A DNA stretch of 64,000 bases from Ashinkailepas kermadecensis (GCA_034440615.1 JAOTOM010005132.1:124001-188000), one strand, 5' to 3'; positions 8,848 to 22,335 are shown, counted from the first letter of the stretch. Notes: generated by a model not told the origin, from the sequence alone. Translations and numbers: made by a program.

Positions 8848-11370
8848 GGCTTGAGTCCGATCTGCCTTGCTCCACGATGATGACGATCACGAACCGCTTC
8901 AATTCAGGATATCTGACTTTGCAAACAAATGTACAACTTTGGAAAAACGTGTATTGAATACAAGGTAAATGCAACTTTGGAAAAACGTGTATTGAAAAAA
9001 AAGGAAAAGGTGTAGCATTTCCAAAACTATCCATGCGTTGTGTTACGATAATTTCGCACATTAGTGCGCTCCTATCACATGGTCGTTTTGCATCTTGGCA
9101 TCTGCCTACAGTAGCTTTCAGGCGTGTCTGGTATATTCGTCACTATCGGCACCATTTCGTATCACGCAACTTAATCATAACACGCACTGGAAATACCGCT
9201 ACGAAGACAACATCAGCACGGCCAGTGCGGGCCAGTACAGTTGCTGGTGCTGCTGTTGTGCTGGTGCTGCTGGTGCTGCCGGTGCTGCTGGCACACGAGT
9301 GCCGTGCACCAGCAGCAGAGTGCACCAGAGTGTCGGCACCCGGCCGCTTGGCTGTCGGCACCCGGTCGGTCGGCACCCGGTCTGCAGATTTGCGTGTTCT
9401 CCCCGGCAGCCGAACAGGGTGCCGGGATACTCTGCCAAGCGGCCTTTCCACCTGCCGCCTTTCACCTGCGGCTTTTCACCTGCGTCTTTTCACCTGCGGC
9501 TTTTCACATGCGACCGCAGTCCGGACACGAGCACACGACCTCTGCACAGCCGTAACACTGCCTGCAACAGGAGAACGCAGCTCTGTGTCACCGTCCGCAA
9601 CAGCGAAACACAGCAGTAACGGCGAGGAAACTAGGCAGGTGACTGGCGCAAGGAAACAGCCATCACACCGACGGGAACAATGGAGCACAGCCGTCACAAT
9701 TCCTGGATCAACGGAACGTATTGCGTCACGGCCTGCAACAGCGAGAAGGCCGTAACACCAGCGGGAGAACCAAAAGCAGCTGTAGCGTTGCCTGAAAAGG
9801 CGACACAACTAAATAGCAAAACATCAACGCGACTGAATAATAGGCGAAACACAATATTGTCCTCAGCATTGATGCGATGCTTTTATTTCTTGGTCATTTT
9901 CGTTGCGTGAAAATCAAGTTGCATAATTTATGCGAGCTTCATTTATCCAAGGACTACTCCAATAATGAGCTACTTCGCTGAATGGCAGCCCAATGATCTA
10001 CCGTAGATGAATGCCAGGGCGGATTTCAGCACCGTAGAATTGGCTGCAGCACGATGATTAGCTAGCACAGCCGAATTCCAGTGGTTTGTCACTTGGTTCA
10101 CAAGCTGTAAGTATGTATAAATGTATAAACCTAAGACATTTAGATAAGTGGACTTCGGCCCATCCACTTTGCTGCACCAATGTTAAGCAGACAGTATTAA
10201 TATATGTTTGCCGGGCATTTGCTCTGATGGCACTGGACTACACCACCCTTGTCCATCACCCACCCTAGGCGACACGACACATTTTAGTTCAGGGTTTTCT
10301 AGACAACCGAGTGAATGATTGTACAGCAATTGCTGCACATGGAGTACCTATCAAGGATATAAAATTGACTGACGCTACTGCACGTATGTTTATGTGCAAT
10401 ATATCATATATTGTTGGCCTACCTGCAATCAGCTATGCCCATGATTCATTGACATTATGTGTGCATGGTCTGCTTCGGAAAATGTCGCGAGACATTTCCA
10501 ATCGCTCGACATATATTGATAGCTTTAAGACCTAGATAACATATTTTTTGAAACTACTATATCCTATTTCAGGTAATGCATACATATTTCGACATTCGGC
10601 ATGCAGGTTCCTCATTTTCTGTTCGTAGACATACCCAAGGAAGCTATGAACCACACAAATATCAGCATTCAACGTATTTGGCCTCATTTGACCCTGGAGA
10701 CATTGACCTTGGGTAATCAGATACATACTGCAGATAGTTCACTAAAACTATCATCTCCCTCCAATTTTGTGTTTCTAGCTTCAGTAGTTTCCGAGATCTA
10801 AGGGGGGAGGGGTCCACCCTACCTACCTCCCATCTCCGATTCGCGTTATGTGAGAGGCACTCCGGCGCTCATGCTTAATTATAAAATGCAATGAATCAGG
10901 GTACAATGACGTCACTGTTTAGGTGGTCGTTTTGTTAGTTGATATTCTTCTCTGCTTGCACACCGAACATCAAGAAGCACAATAAGCGATGCTACCCACC
11001 AAGCTATCGAAACTCACACAAAGACGCCTTTAATTTATCTTGATTAGCTTGATTGCTTGTTTGCATTCGGTCGAGTGAGGTGCAAATGCAAACACAAACA
11101 CGTGCCAACTTCCCAATGGGGGAATAGTATCTCACCTCTTCACCGTTCTTGGTGGTCTTTCTGGCTGTTCGAGCTGGTATTTGGCCGCAGCGTCTGGCGA
11201 CGGCGGCATCTGGACGGTCTGCTGCTCCTTCTGTACTTCCGCCGTCGGCCCCCGCTCCCGCTCGGTCGGAAGTTCAATCAGCAGCGCTGCAGACAGCCAC
11301 CAAATCACATCCGAGGTCGGCGTCGGGTCTGGGCAAGCGCCAATCCACTGCGGGCGGCGTCTGACGCGTC
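8848..11370. other. Spacer with short repeats
   Basis: Contains a duplicated 40-bp AACTTTGGAAAAACGTGTAT block (8930-9000), a GCTGCTGGT-type run (9240-9295), a CACCTGCGGCTTTT run (9450-9510) and an AGGTCA-type dispersed repeat at 10541-10840. No coding exon could be supported. Confidence 0.5.
10541..10840. repeat. Dispersed repeat with CCTCATTTGACC core (copy 1)
   Basis: Contains GGCCTCATTTGACCCTGGAG, a central spacer, and a CCGAGATCTAAGGGGGGA end. The same order of words occurs at about 20090-20400, where the core is GACCTCATTTGACCTTGAAG and the end GCCGAGATCCTAGGGGGG. An interspersed family of unknown class. Confidence 0.55.
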
Positions 11371-11872
11371 CGTCACGTCACGTCACGTCACGTCACGTCA
11401 CGTCACGTCACGTCACGTCACGTCACGTCACGTCACGTCACGTGGGAGAACGCCGTACAGCATCATGACGCGTAGCATCACGTCGCATCACGTAGTATAG
11501 CGTCGCGCCAAGCCACGTCACGCTACGTCACGTGCCATCACACCATGCCACGTCACGTCACGTCATGCGCGTCACGCCTCCTAGCGCCACGTCACGTAAC
11601 GTGATGCCACGTCACGCTCTTATCGTCACGTCACGTCACTTCATGCCACGTCACACCTCGTAACGTCACGTCACGTCAGGTCATGCGACGTCATATCACG
11701 CCACGTCGTGCCACGTCACACCACACAACGTCACGTCACGTCATCCCACGCCACACCTCGTAACGCCACATCATGTCACGCCATGCCACAGTCACGCAAC
11801 GTCACGTCACGTCGTGCCACGTCACACCACGCTACACCACGTCACGTCACGTCACGTCACGTCTCCGGTCGC
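11371..11872. repeat. (CGTCA)n array, 14 perfect units then ~430 bp degenerate
   Basis: 11371-11440 is exactly 14 copies of CGTCA. The rest is a decayed version (CGTCACGTCA, CACACCACG, CATGCCACG). Because the period is five, all three frames stay open in patches and give spurious peptides. Confidence 0.93.
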
Positions 11873-14520
11873 GCCAAGATACATCCGTGTTCAGCAGCTG
11901 ATGGTGGCGTCATGCACCAGCTGGCGACCCTTGACGCACCGTTTGCCACGACCCGATTCTGCCAGGTTCTGACACAGAGCTGACTCATCCGACCGCAGAG
12001 CCAACATGAATGGTGGTGATTACACTGCTGTAGCACCACCATGTTGTTTGGTCGCGTCATTGATTGAGATGGCCAAGCACATGTCGTTACGGGCAAGTAT
12101 CCCCTCCTGCAGATGGGACAGCAGTTAATCTGAGCTACCAGGACCTGCCCGAACCGGTCGTCACGCCTTCAAGAACCCCACGAACGTTTTCACTGTGGTG
12201 CTTCAAGTTCTCATCCTTCGTCTAGAATGAGTCCTGGTGTCTTGATTTAGATTGTTAGCGTTCTTCGCCGCAATATTCTCGATGGTGACCGCCTATATTG
12301 TGTTGAGAGGTTTTATGGTAGAACGTGACCGAAGCTGGTCCGGTCGGCACTGTCTAAGGGCCACCCAGCCAGCCAGCAGTCGGTCACGTGGCTATGCCAT
12401 CACGTAACTTGACCTGCGTCCGGGCGACTACGTGACTAGAGTCAGTCCGATGGAGGGTACCGCGCCGAACGATTGTGTGCGGCATACACTAAGTGGGAAG
12501 GCTGTGAGGAAAGGAAGCCCGCGACACAAAGTGGTAGGTGCCCATGCTGAGGCGAATATTTGGCGCAGTGCATTTAGTTTTCAGACACGTACACCGTATT
12601 CTGCAGATGAGGCCAGTGTCGGAAAATTTGCAGCCGATTTCGACCGAAAGGATAATCATATCAAGGCTGATTTGTCGAAGTTGATGACAGTATTTCCGCA
12701 ATCTGCTTCCTCTGCAAACAATCGAACACCACAAATGTGAATGCTCTACGCCACGGTATCGAAATAAGTGTTCCTTGGTACTGAAATTCCTGCACTTCCG
12801 CGAAAAATGGATGCAATATGGTGTATGTCTACACAGGCTAGCAAGAAAGCGCAGTTATGGTCTGTCCAGCGGTCTCCTGTCGCGGTTTGATGCCGATTCT
12901 GGGACTGCAGCATGGAAGCTCCATAGCTCACACCTTCCACTCGCTCGTACAGCTCTTGCAGTGGCGCCTTATGCTGGTGGATGCACAAGTTGTTTCATCC
13001 CTACCGAAACTTTTGACAAAGTAGTTTTACAGTGACATAATAACGACAAATCTTGAATGCATCTCCACTGAACAACTACACGGTGTTTTGTTTTCATTAA
13101 AACTTCGAGAACTTCATTAGTGTAATTAGGATCGCAAGAATACCTAATGAATTTGGAGCGTTTCAACATAGTTTGTTATCTTCTCATTCACTAAATAGCT
13201 GTGCTACCTCGTGGCGCATCTTCACCCGAGAGCTCTTGCAGTATCCCTGCAACATACATTACGGCATCTGGTGTCAAAACACACCACCAGGTTCGTCGTA
13301 GGTTACCTCTTGTTGGTTGTTGTCTTACTGACAATTAGATGCGGATGCTAAATGTACGTCTGCCGCTTATTTTCACTTCGGAGCTGGATGCACTCCTTAT
13401 AACTTTGCGTCGAAGAACTTAATTTTCGGACAACGATTTCCTTTCTATTTAAACTTCATCACAATGTGCTGACTGACAATGCACTATACTTGCAATATGT
13501 CAACTGTTCTCCATCCTAGCGTCACTGCAATATGACAGCAGCAGGGGAGGAGGAACGTTCGGATGTTTTTCTTGACTATGGTTTTTAAGGTATAGCTGAA
13601 CTTGCTGGAATAAACCCGTCAACAGCCTATGGCGCCAACATGTGAACCATCATCAATAGTGGAAGTAGCAGGAGTAGCAGCAGGGAAATAGGGCTATCCA
13701 CGTGATTGAGTGCTATATATCAAGACGAAGGCCGGGTCGTATGCATGGAGGGACACAATGGGCATGCGACCCCCCTCCCCAACAATTCCACGATGAAAAG
13801 CTGGCGTCCCTCAGAACGCGAAAAGGCATCCCTCCAGAGAGGCCCGAGTGCATCCCCTCCACCCTGCCCCTCCTCCATGGCTCGGTGCATTATTCAGCCG
13901 AAGGCGCCCCCCGATAGAAGTATGCGCGACTATGGGACGTTCGAGTGCTTCCACACCCGTTCTCAGCACGTTGTTCCGCCGAAGGCGTCCCTCTAGGGTC
14001 TTTCGCAGTGGAACCCCTCCGAAGAAATGGTACCCCTTCAACAGATGAGTTTCCTCTCCCCATGAAAATTATTTGATTCACCATTGCAAAACGACCAGTT
14101 TTAACTCACCGAGACCGTCCCATTAGTGGTGAACGTTCTGGCAAAAGGTGGAGGTGAAGGTCTGGGCAATTAAAGGAGAATGTGAATAACCGACTTTTGG
14201 CGAATGCCCCAAAATTGTCCGGTTGTTCGTGTAATAACACACTCAATGTATAGTGCAAATCAAACGAGCCAGTCACGGATCCAGTCAACTTATTGAAATG
14301 CCATTTGCACCACGGGCCAAGCAAGAAGTTCGGCAGCCTTTTCAGAAGTGCGTACCCACCTTCCCAATTTGTGGAGGTCCACATTTTAGGTGGATTCATG
14401 TCCTCAACAAGCATATGCATAATATCATTACACTTCATGAAAGTTGGGGATCCATCCCTCATCTTCCTTTCACTGTCGCAGATTAATTAAAGGGACAATT
14501 TGGAAAAATCATGCGAGTCA
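11873..14520. other. Spacer, nothing firmly recognised
   Basis: Unique-looking sequence without recognisable exons. 13735-14030 carries C-rich text resembling 3555-3745 and 7865-8105. Confidence 0.45.
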
Positions 14521-14770
14521 CACTTTGACGCATACTAAAACGCTAACTGTATATTAAAATACTACATGTATGTATATTGAAACAGTATATGTATAATGAC
14601 ACAATATATGTATATTCAAATACTGTATGAATATTGAACAATACATGCATCTTGAACAATGTATGCATATTAAATATTGTAGGTATATTAAAATGCGATA
14701 TTTCTTAAAACACTACATATATATTAGAACAGTGAATGTATATTAAAATACTATTTGCATGATAAAAGAG
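14521..14770. repeat. AT-rich degenerate tandem repeat
   Basis: Irregular units of about 25-30 bp around TATATTAAAATACTA, GTATATTGAA and ATGTATATT. Copies are diverged. Confidence 0.65.
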
Positions 14771-15820
14771 GCTGCTGCTGAAGGCACCATCTACTGTGGT
14801 TTAGGAGAAATTGGGTATGTCCGAACCTAGACACACTGGCCGAACGTGCCCCCACCCTTTCCTCTACTTTGATCCTAAACTGAATAAGTAATAGCAAGGC
14901 TTCTGGTTAAAGCGTGGTCATTCTTCACGATGAATTTATCCACCTCCCGTATGCATTTTAGCGTGCGGAAGGAGAACTACGGCGATATGAAAAGAAGGCT
15001 ACTAAGCGAACAAATTTACGGTGTATGGACAAATCAAACTGTTACATGTAGCATGCAATGATAATGTATTCAATCCTCATGTTCACTTGGTCAAAGACGC
15101 TTCCAAATACACAGCTTAAACATTTCTGAATGAAAGAACAAATCTTGACATGCGATCGTCATTCATTCCCATTGCCTAGATGCTACACTAATTTACATCG
15201 AAGACGAATTAACAAGACATGATCTCATATAAATTACAGGATGTAGAACACCATAGGATTGAAAGCAATGTAGTCCACTTGCATCTGAAGTGCTTTGATT
15301 AGTATATACGTTCTTGCCCATGTGTGTTGATTTTTGTGTGTGGGGGGGGGGGGGGGACACCCTGCACCCTGACCCCACCCCCCACCTTCCCCTTCCAAGT
15401 ACTGGCTCGGCATCCAATATTTTCATGAATTAACAGGGCACGCCATAGGTCTTTATTGTTATTGCTTCCCAGCCGCATCAAATGCCGACCCTTCGAATGA
15501 TTTTCTCACGACTGGCCACTGTTGTGGCTGCATCACCAGTGTCGCAGCGGGCTTACTCGGCTGCTCGGCATGCTGGAACCGGTGGATGCGACGGCCGCTG
15601 CAAGCTGCGGCCACCAGGAAAAACCAGCACCACCAACTGACAGGCATGACTGCAGATGGACACGATGCCGACGAGCGCGCTCCGCTTTTGTACCCCAATC
15701 ATCCGGCGCCCGGATAATGAGCACACGTGTGTGCCACTTGCCCACGACCGTTTGGCAGCACCCAGCTGCGACGTGCAGCTGGCAAATCAATGCCGGCGCC
15801 GGCCGGCTGCCGCCTGGCTC
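14771..15820. other. Spacer, nothing recognised
   Basis: Includes a G-homopolymer near 15343-15355. No supported gene. Confidence 0.45.
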
Positions 15821-16690
15821 CCCGACGGCTCCCCGACGGCTCCCCGACGGCTCCCCGACGGCTCCCCGACGGCTCCCCGACGGCTCCCCGACGGCTCCCG
15901 CCACCAGACCGGCAGCCGTGACCGACAGCCCGCGCCGCTCCGGCAGATCCAGCCGCTCCGGCAGCCCGGCAGTTCTGACGGCTCCGGTGGCCTCGACAGG
16001 CCCCGCGGCATCCCGCGGCTCCCGCGGCTCCCGCGGCTCCCGCGGCTCCCGTAGATGCAGCAGCCGCTGCAGTCCTGGGCGCCTCTGAGTGTCCGGCAGC
16101 CCTGACGGCTTGGCAACTCTTACAACTCCGAAAGTCCCTCCGACGGCTTTGCAACCATAACGACTCCGGAAGTCACTCCGACGGCTTGGCAACCCAACGA
16201 CTCCGAAAGTCCCTCCGACGGCTTGGCAACCATAACGACTCCGGAAGTCCCTCCGACGGCTTGGCAAGTGGCAACTCCAACGACTCCGGAAGTCCCTCCG
16301 ACGGCTTGGCATCCTTTACGACTCCGGAAGTCACTCCGACGGTTTAGAAACTCTAACGACTCCGGAAGTCCCTCCGACGGCTTAGACACTCTAACGACTC
16401 CGGAAGTCCCTCCGACGGCTTGGCAACTATAACGACTCCGGAAATCCCTCCGACGGCTTGGCATCCTTACGACTCCGGAAGTCACTCCGACAGCTGGGCA
16501 ACTCTAACGACTCCGGAATTCCCTACGGCTTGGCAACTCTAACGACTCCGGAAGTCTCTACAGCCTGGCAACCACGACGGCTTTACAAATCACACGACTC
16601 CAGCAGCCCCGATGGCCTAGCAACTTCCGCGTCTCCAGCACCTGCAGCCCCGATTGCCTGGCAATTCCCACGTCTCCGGCAGCTCAGAAG
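15821..16690. repeat. Cluster of GC-rich minisatellites (11-, 9- and 38-bp)
   Basis: Three consecutive arrays: GGCTCCCCGAC about seven times (15828-15900), GGCTCCCGC about five times (16013-16055), then about 14 units of a ~38-bp repeat with GGCTTGGCAACTCTAACGAC and TCCGGAAGTCCCTCCGAC (16090-16690, decaying at the end). All share GACGGCT-like words, as if one seed gave rise to several periods. Long frames on both strands are by-products. Confidence 0.9.
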
Positions 16691-17559
16691 GCGTGGGTTC
16701 ATTTGTCCCGGCCGAGCCGGCGTGGCAAAGGGCGGACTTGAACATCAAAGGGATGTGATGCACACCAGCATGGCCGCGGCATTCGGAACGGAGGCACGTC
16801 CCAGCCAGAGGTCATCACAGGCAGAAAAGTTGCCGGCCCAGCCAGGCCTGAGCTCGTTGGATTGCAGCCCGGGCCCGGTCCCAGCTCGTTCGCTGCTGGG
16901 GAGGGAGCGGCCCATACCCAGCCCAGCCCGTGATGAACGAACGCATTAAACGGTCCGAGTCCAGCCCATACCCCGCTCGGCATGGAATTGCTATATAAAG
17001 TATCTCGACTAATCGACGTCTGACAACAGTTGTCATCTGGGCAGACTTTCAGTCCTATGCTTTCTAGTAACTGAAGAAAAATAGATCACTCGGGACATCG
17101 GGCGTGACACTGTACGGTCCGTGATCCGGGCACAGCGTGCTCAGAAGTATGTGCGATGAGCGTCCGGTCCTGGACTGTTCATGGTATGCACCCCTTTGTT
17201 AGATCCCCACCCCCAGAGTTGGGCCGTGGGCGGCGCCACGCTGTCCGCTGTCGCGCTCAGCCCTTCGGTCCTCAACAGGTGACACTCGACACCCCAGGTC
17301 GCAGCCCGGCCCGGCCCAGCCTAGGACCATGACTGATGAGGCGGCCTCATTGAGGCCCGGGCTGGCCCATGGCCTATGTAATCTTGAATATCAGGGCTCA
17401 GCCTGCGAAGCCATATGCCGGCCCGGCGCGTGGCGAACACTGGTCCGAGCAAACAAGCTCAGGGATTTGAGCGTCGGTTGCGTGGCGTCCTGCCGGAAAC
17501 CAAGGCGTGGGAAATTCGCTTGTTGGTAACATGTCGAACATCAGAACGATGCGCCAGGC
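16691..17559. other. Spacer, GC-rich, nothing recognised
   Basis: GC-rich with CCCAGCCC/GGGCTGG words. No exon supported. Confidence 0.45.
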
Positions 17560-18660
17560 GCAGTGGCGTAGCCAAGGGGGAGCTGCCTCCTGGAGGGTCC
17601 GAGAGGACACTCTAGGGGACCGCCTTGAGGGGACCCTTGCGGGCCTCTCAAGGCGTAGGCGCAGGAGCCAGCAACGGCCCCTGGGCCTACGTGAAGGACC
17701 CCTCGGCCGATGAAAGAGACCCGAGCTGAAGGAGAGGACCCTGGACCGATGAAGATGTCCCCGATTCAACGCAGGGTGTCCAAGGGTGACCAGAGAGTGT
17801 TCGGATGCTCGTTGGGTTTGAGAGGGCACCCTAGGATAAACATGACCCCAAGGGCTGAAGAGGACTGGTGAAGAACCATCTCAAAACTGAAGCTTCCTGA
17901 TATGAGAGCTATGCAGTTCTATTGAGGACTGCAATGAACCAATAAAAGCATGAGAGAGCCCTGAGGGAGGAAGATGGTCTCTGGGAGTCAGTGAGGACAG
18001 TAGTGGAATTTTCCTGGGCTTGAGCGGGCCCCAAGTGGATGAACATGGTTCCCCGAGAGCTAAAAGATTTCATGTGGGCTAGCGATTGCTGTGAGAAATA
18101 CTAAAGTCTAGCCTAAGAACCAAAATGTCCTTGAAACCGAGAGAACTGTCAATAATTGGGAAGAACCTTTAGCAGCTTTGGAGGACCCGTTGGGCTAACA
18201 GAGCCCCTCAGTGCTAAGGAGAGTTCCTGAGGCTAACGATGGATGTAAAGAATACCGAGGGCCCTCCCCAGAGCTAGGCAGGCTTTCTAGCCCTTGAAGC
18301 TAGAAAGCCTGCCAATGGCTGGAAAATGCCCGTGAGAGCTAGAACGGACTGATCAGTGATACTCCTGAGGTTCTGGAGAAACTCTGAGGAACGAACAGTC
18401 ACCTTAGAGCTAAAGCTTCCGAGAACTGGCTATGTTTGTTAGGTATTGTGAAGCCTATATCGGAGCTCAATGCCACTGAAGGCCATACAGATTTGTCGAG
18501 AACTGGGAATGGTCCATGCAAGTTGGAGAGGGCTCCTGACGGATGAATAGGGCCCCTGAGATACAGAAAGGGCTGGAGTAGGATGCATCTGAGCTTTGGG
18601 ATGGGCATCTGAGGGATTAGTGGCCCCTGGGAGCTAAGAGAGTCCTTGAGAACTCGTTAG
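17560..18660. repeat. Old degenerate GAGCCCCTGAG-type repeat field
   Basis: About 1.1 kb of loosely repeated purine-rich words (GAGGACCC, CCCTGAGAGCTAA, GGGCCCCTGAG) with irregular spacing of about 25-35 bp. The start, at about 17565, reads AGTGGCGTAGCCAAGGGG, a start common in dispersed repeats. Similar wording occurs at 59640-59850. Class unknown. Confidence 0.5.
18277..18313. repeat. Perfect 15-bp hairpin, 7-nt loop
   Basis: Left arm GGCAGGCTTTCTAGC (18277-18291), loop CCTTGAA, right arm GCTAGAAAGCCTGCC (18299-18313). It sits inside the degenerate GAGCCC field and is the only perfect arm pair noticed there. Confidence 0.85.
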
Positions 18661-20089
18661 GCGTCACGGGCGGACATAATACCGGTAGCGCCGCTCCGGT
18701 TTATGAATGAACACCACCAGAGTGGACTTGCTATGCTAAATGCCATATTCAAGTCTTTACAAGGGGTGTAAGTAATTTGCAATGATCAAATTTGAACAAC
18801 ATTTAAACCAGCTCTCTTATGAGTTGTAGTTCGTTTTATTATCAAATCATTTTACCCCATTACTTTGCCCTCAAGGTTAAATAGGAGCAATTGGTCACCC
18901 AACTTCTTGTAATAAAATTGCGTCATACAGACTCTATCCAATGTGATGACAATTTATAATGTTCTTAACTAAACGAAAATCGAATGTGCTACGTTTTGAT
19001 ATAATCTTGAATAGCTTCCGTGAGGTTTTAACCCTGTCATTGAGGCACTCAATTCCAGAATTTGTGTTCCATCATCACATTGTATTAATTTAAATTGTAT
19101 ATCAGATGTTCTACATTAGCCAATAATTGTCAACTGTCTGAAGTAAACCGGCATTAAATCAGCTGCCTTCTGGTACCATACTCGACCATTTTACAGATAT
19201 CTAACCCTATCATTTTTCACCTTTTGACATGAAGCTATCAGGCATTATTGGGGTTCTAGCATGGCTCGATACGCGTCAAGCGCCGACATTTGCTGCGCAA
19301 AGGAACCGTAGATCCACCGAGAGGCGTCATGACAAAAAGAAAGTTCCAGCCTTGATCTATGCTAAGCAACATCGGCTGTGCCAGGGCAAAATTGTGCAGG
19401 AGAAATTCACGATTGTAGATACAGACTTTTCATTCAACGTCCATAAGCGTAAAGTTCTTAACACCCGCACTGGAGGGGAAGGGGCGAAATGCGCTCTTCC
19501 CTCCGGGTTTTCTTAAATAACTTCTAATTTTACCGGTCGATATACACCATTTTCAGAGTATCTGCTTCGAAATGTCCAGCGCGTTGTTTAAAGCAAGAAA
19601 CACGGAAATCGGCCGAAAATTTCTGGAGTTAGAGGCCGTTAAATTCAAAACATTTCGTAGTGCCAGACCACAAATCGGCGCTGATGCGCTTCCCGTATAT
19701 CGGCAAAAGGGAAGTGTTCTTTGCGACACTAGAGACTTGTTTGATGTATATTGTTATGCTATATAGTTTCAAGGTCATATTAGGTCACCGAGGTCAAGTC
19801 AGGTCAAGGTCATGACAGGTTAATGGAACCAAACTTGGTCAGCTGGAATGTTGTCAAAAATGAAAATGACTGTCATGCGATTGATGTAATTTTTGTTGCA
19901 TGTTACTCCATACACATCCTGGAAACTACTGTTTGTCATTATGTATCTAAGTGTTTCCATACTTCATCCATGTACTTCACTTCTTTCTTCGCGAAGCCGA
20001 TTGCGCCGAGCCGCCCGACGGAGCAGTCGGGCTGGCGGCCCGGTTCCTGTAACTGGAGCAGGTAACTGACGTGATAAAGTGCTGCTATA
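18661..20089. other. Spacer, nothing recognised
   Basis: AT-rich to mixed sequence. An AGGTCA-rich tract (GGTCATATTAGGTCACC, then GAGGTCAAGTCAGGTCA) lies at about 19770-19818. No gene supported. Confidence 0.45.
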
Positions 20090-20400
20090 TAGGTGACCTG
20101 AGGTCAAATGCCGGGGCTAGCATCTGCATTGCATGATTAGCCATGTCTAAAACATCATTTATGCCCATTTTGGAGCATTTAAACACAATCACAGCGATCC
20201 ATAACAATGACAAGTCAAGCCACGCAAAACAAGCAAATTGTGACATATGTGACCTCATTTGACCTTGAAGATATTGATCAAATGTCATGAAATATGCACA
20301 CAATAGAGATTACTACCGTACCCATCCACCCTGAGAATTTCGTTACACCAACGTTAATAGGAGCCGAGATCCTAGGGGGGAATCCGCCCCATCTCCTCCA
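20090..20400. repeat. Dispersed repeat with CCTCATTTGACC core (copy 2)
   Basis: Second copy of the family at 10541-10840. It holds GACCTCATTTGACCTTGAAG, a spacer, then GGAGCCGAGATCCTAGGGGG and a CCGCCCCATCTCC tail. Confidence 0.55.
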
Positions 20401-21690
20401 GTGCGCGTGTTAAACAATATCGAGGGAACATAGAGGCATCAGCTCCAATCGTGGCGGAAATCATGCCAGGCACATCGCCTATCGCTTCAATTATGACAAT
20501 CTGCCTGTAAATTTGGTGTTGAGCCCATTAACGTTCAAGGAATTGTTTCGGGCCCGACGGCCATCAATGGCGGTCGGTCGGCGGCGAGCCGCGGACACCG
20601 TCGCCGGCGGCCGGCCGCCTATAATACATTAATACTAGAATACAGCTACAGAAGACTATTCACAAGGTAACAATATGTGCAATATGTCAGCATAAGTGGA
20701 AGTGAAATTGAAATCTGAACGCAAGCCACGAGCCAGCCGTCCTCAGAGCCAAGATATCCGTGAGAGCCATAAATACTGCCGAGGTCTAGGAAGGTCCCAT
20801 AAAAGCCCCAGATACATGATGGACGAACACAGCCAGAGTGCCAGAGAGGCGTGCCTGAAGGCGCGAAGCCCCTCAAAAAGGAGAAACAAAATAGGCGAGG
20901 TTTGTCTGAGCACATTCGCTTTGATGCACATTCATCCTGAAAATGTGCCGTTACCTGCCGCAGCATAAAGTGATTTGAGACTTCAGGTCAAAGAAACACC
21001 CCTACTAGGCGAATTTTATACCGCCAATGGCGGTCGCCTCGCGACGGCTGTCCCAGTGATCACAGTCGTCATAACGGTGACTACCGCCCAAGCAGCCACA
21101 TCCGACACAACGGCCTGGCCACAGCTTCCCCAGTAGCCACGGTCACTCCAGCGATGGCGGAAAAGGCAGCCCAGAAATAGTTGTGAAGATGGCCGCTACA
21201 GCGTTAACAGCTGCTTCGCCTTGGACTGGAGTGACGCTGGTTAAGCAAACTGATTGCAAGATGCTGTGTGTTTGATTAGGTTGGATAGATGGTCATACCT
21301 GTTCCTAGACCATTCCCTGTCCCTAAATCTTGCGCTTATTTCTTTCACTTGATATTCACGTCTCATTCTGAGGAAGTATGCAGTTGTTAAAAAGGCGCAG
21401 CAATGTGGCCCCATCTGTATCAAAAACCCCATCCGATTAGACTATTTCTTAACGTAGCGAATAACAAAAACAATTATGTGCATGGAGATGAGCAATTGTA
21501 TTTTATTCAAACTAATAACATCCATTCTTTCATTAGAGGTATGGCAGTTTCCTTTTACTTCACAAAAACGGTTTCCTTCTGTTGCTGTTTGTCGGCAACT
21601 AAACGGGATGTTCTTCTGTTCATTACCGGACTTTGCATTAGCCACGCCAGCACGGTGTGCCTTATTTACCCACCTGTTTGGCAATATTTT
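20401..21690. other. Spacer, nothing recognised
   Basis: Mixed sequence with a CpG-rich island at about 20540-20620. No supported gene. Confidence 0.45.
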
Positions 21691-21691
21691 G

Positions 21692-21774
<83 letters not shown>

Positions 21775-21778
21775 CATA
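21691..21778. repeat. (TA)n microsatellite
   Basis: About 85 bp of TA dinucleotides with single GTATA and ACATA interruptions. It directly abuts the dispersed-repeat fragment at 21779-21925. Confidence 0.95.
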
Positions 21779-21925
21779 AACAAATAGGGATCCCTTGAAA
21801 ACGAAATGCACGAAATTCTAGAAGATTCGGAAAAGTAGGGGAGGGGCCTATGTGGGTAGGTGGGACATCTTCAGATGTTCGCTTTCTCACGCCCCTGGAC
21901 AAAATCCTGGCCACGCCACTGGTCA
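21779..21925 (-). mobile_element. Dispersed-repeat fragment starting GTGGCGTGGCCAGGATTTTG
   Basis: Read on the minus strand, the sequence begins CCAGTGGCGTGGCCAGGATT and runs through GTCCAGGGGCGTGAG to the TA array at the other end. The AGTGGCGTAGCCAGGATTTTG type of start is common to many eukaryotic interspersed repeats, and similar starts occur near 3560 and 17565. Class cannot be decided from this fragment. Confidence 0.45.
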
Positions 21926-22094
21926 GGCGTTCGTTGGAAGACAACGCAAACGCAAAATTGAACTGACATTCGTTGTAGTGGCATTTGTTCGAACTAGTCA
22001 CTGCGCAGATGGGCTTGGTCTGCTCTTTCCCACTCAGCCGTTAGGGTGCGCGCTTACACGCGGACCACCGATGCCTTCCCGTCCGAAGGAGTGT

Positions 22095-22203
22095 GGAGAA
22101 GAGAGAGAGAAAGAGAGAGCGGAGAGCGGAGAGGGAGAGCGAGAGAGCGGAGAGGGAGAGCGAGAGAGGGGGAGGGAGAGAGAGCGAGAGAGGGAGAGGA
22201 GAG

Positions 22204-22245
<42 letters not shown>

Positions 22246-22335
22246 CGGAGAGCGGAGAGCGAGAGAGCGAGAGAGAGAGAGAGAGATAGGGAGAGAGAGA
22301 GAGCGGAGAGCGGAGAGCGGAGACGGAGAAGAGAC
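22095..22335. repeat. (GA)n / GAGAGCGG purine repeat
   Basis: About 240 bp of GA-rich sequence with GAGAGCGGAGAGGG and GAGCGAGAGAGG variants. All frames are open, giving meaningless Arg/Glu or Ser/Leu repeats. Confidence 0.95.

Noticed and set aside
15522..16312. 188- and 259-codon frames on opposite strands
   Set aside because: By-products of GC-rich minisatellites whose periods keep several frames open; low-complexity peptides.
19229..19516. 95-codon plus-strand frame starting with a hydrophobic stretch
   Set aside because: No family match, ordinary spacer composition, and no promoter or splice support.
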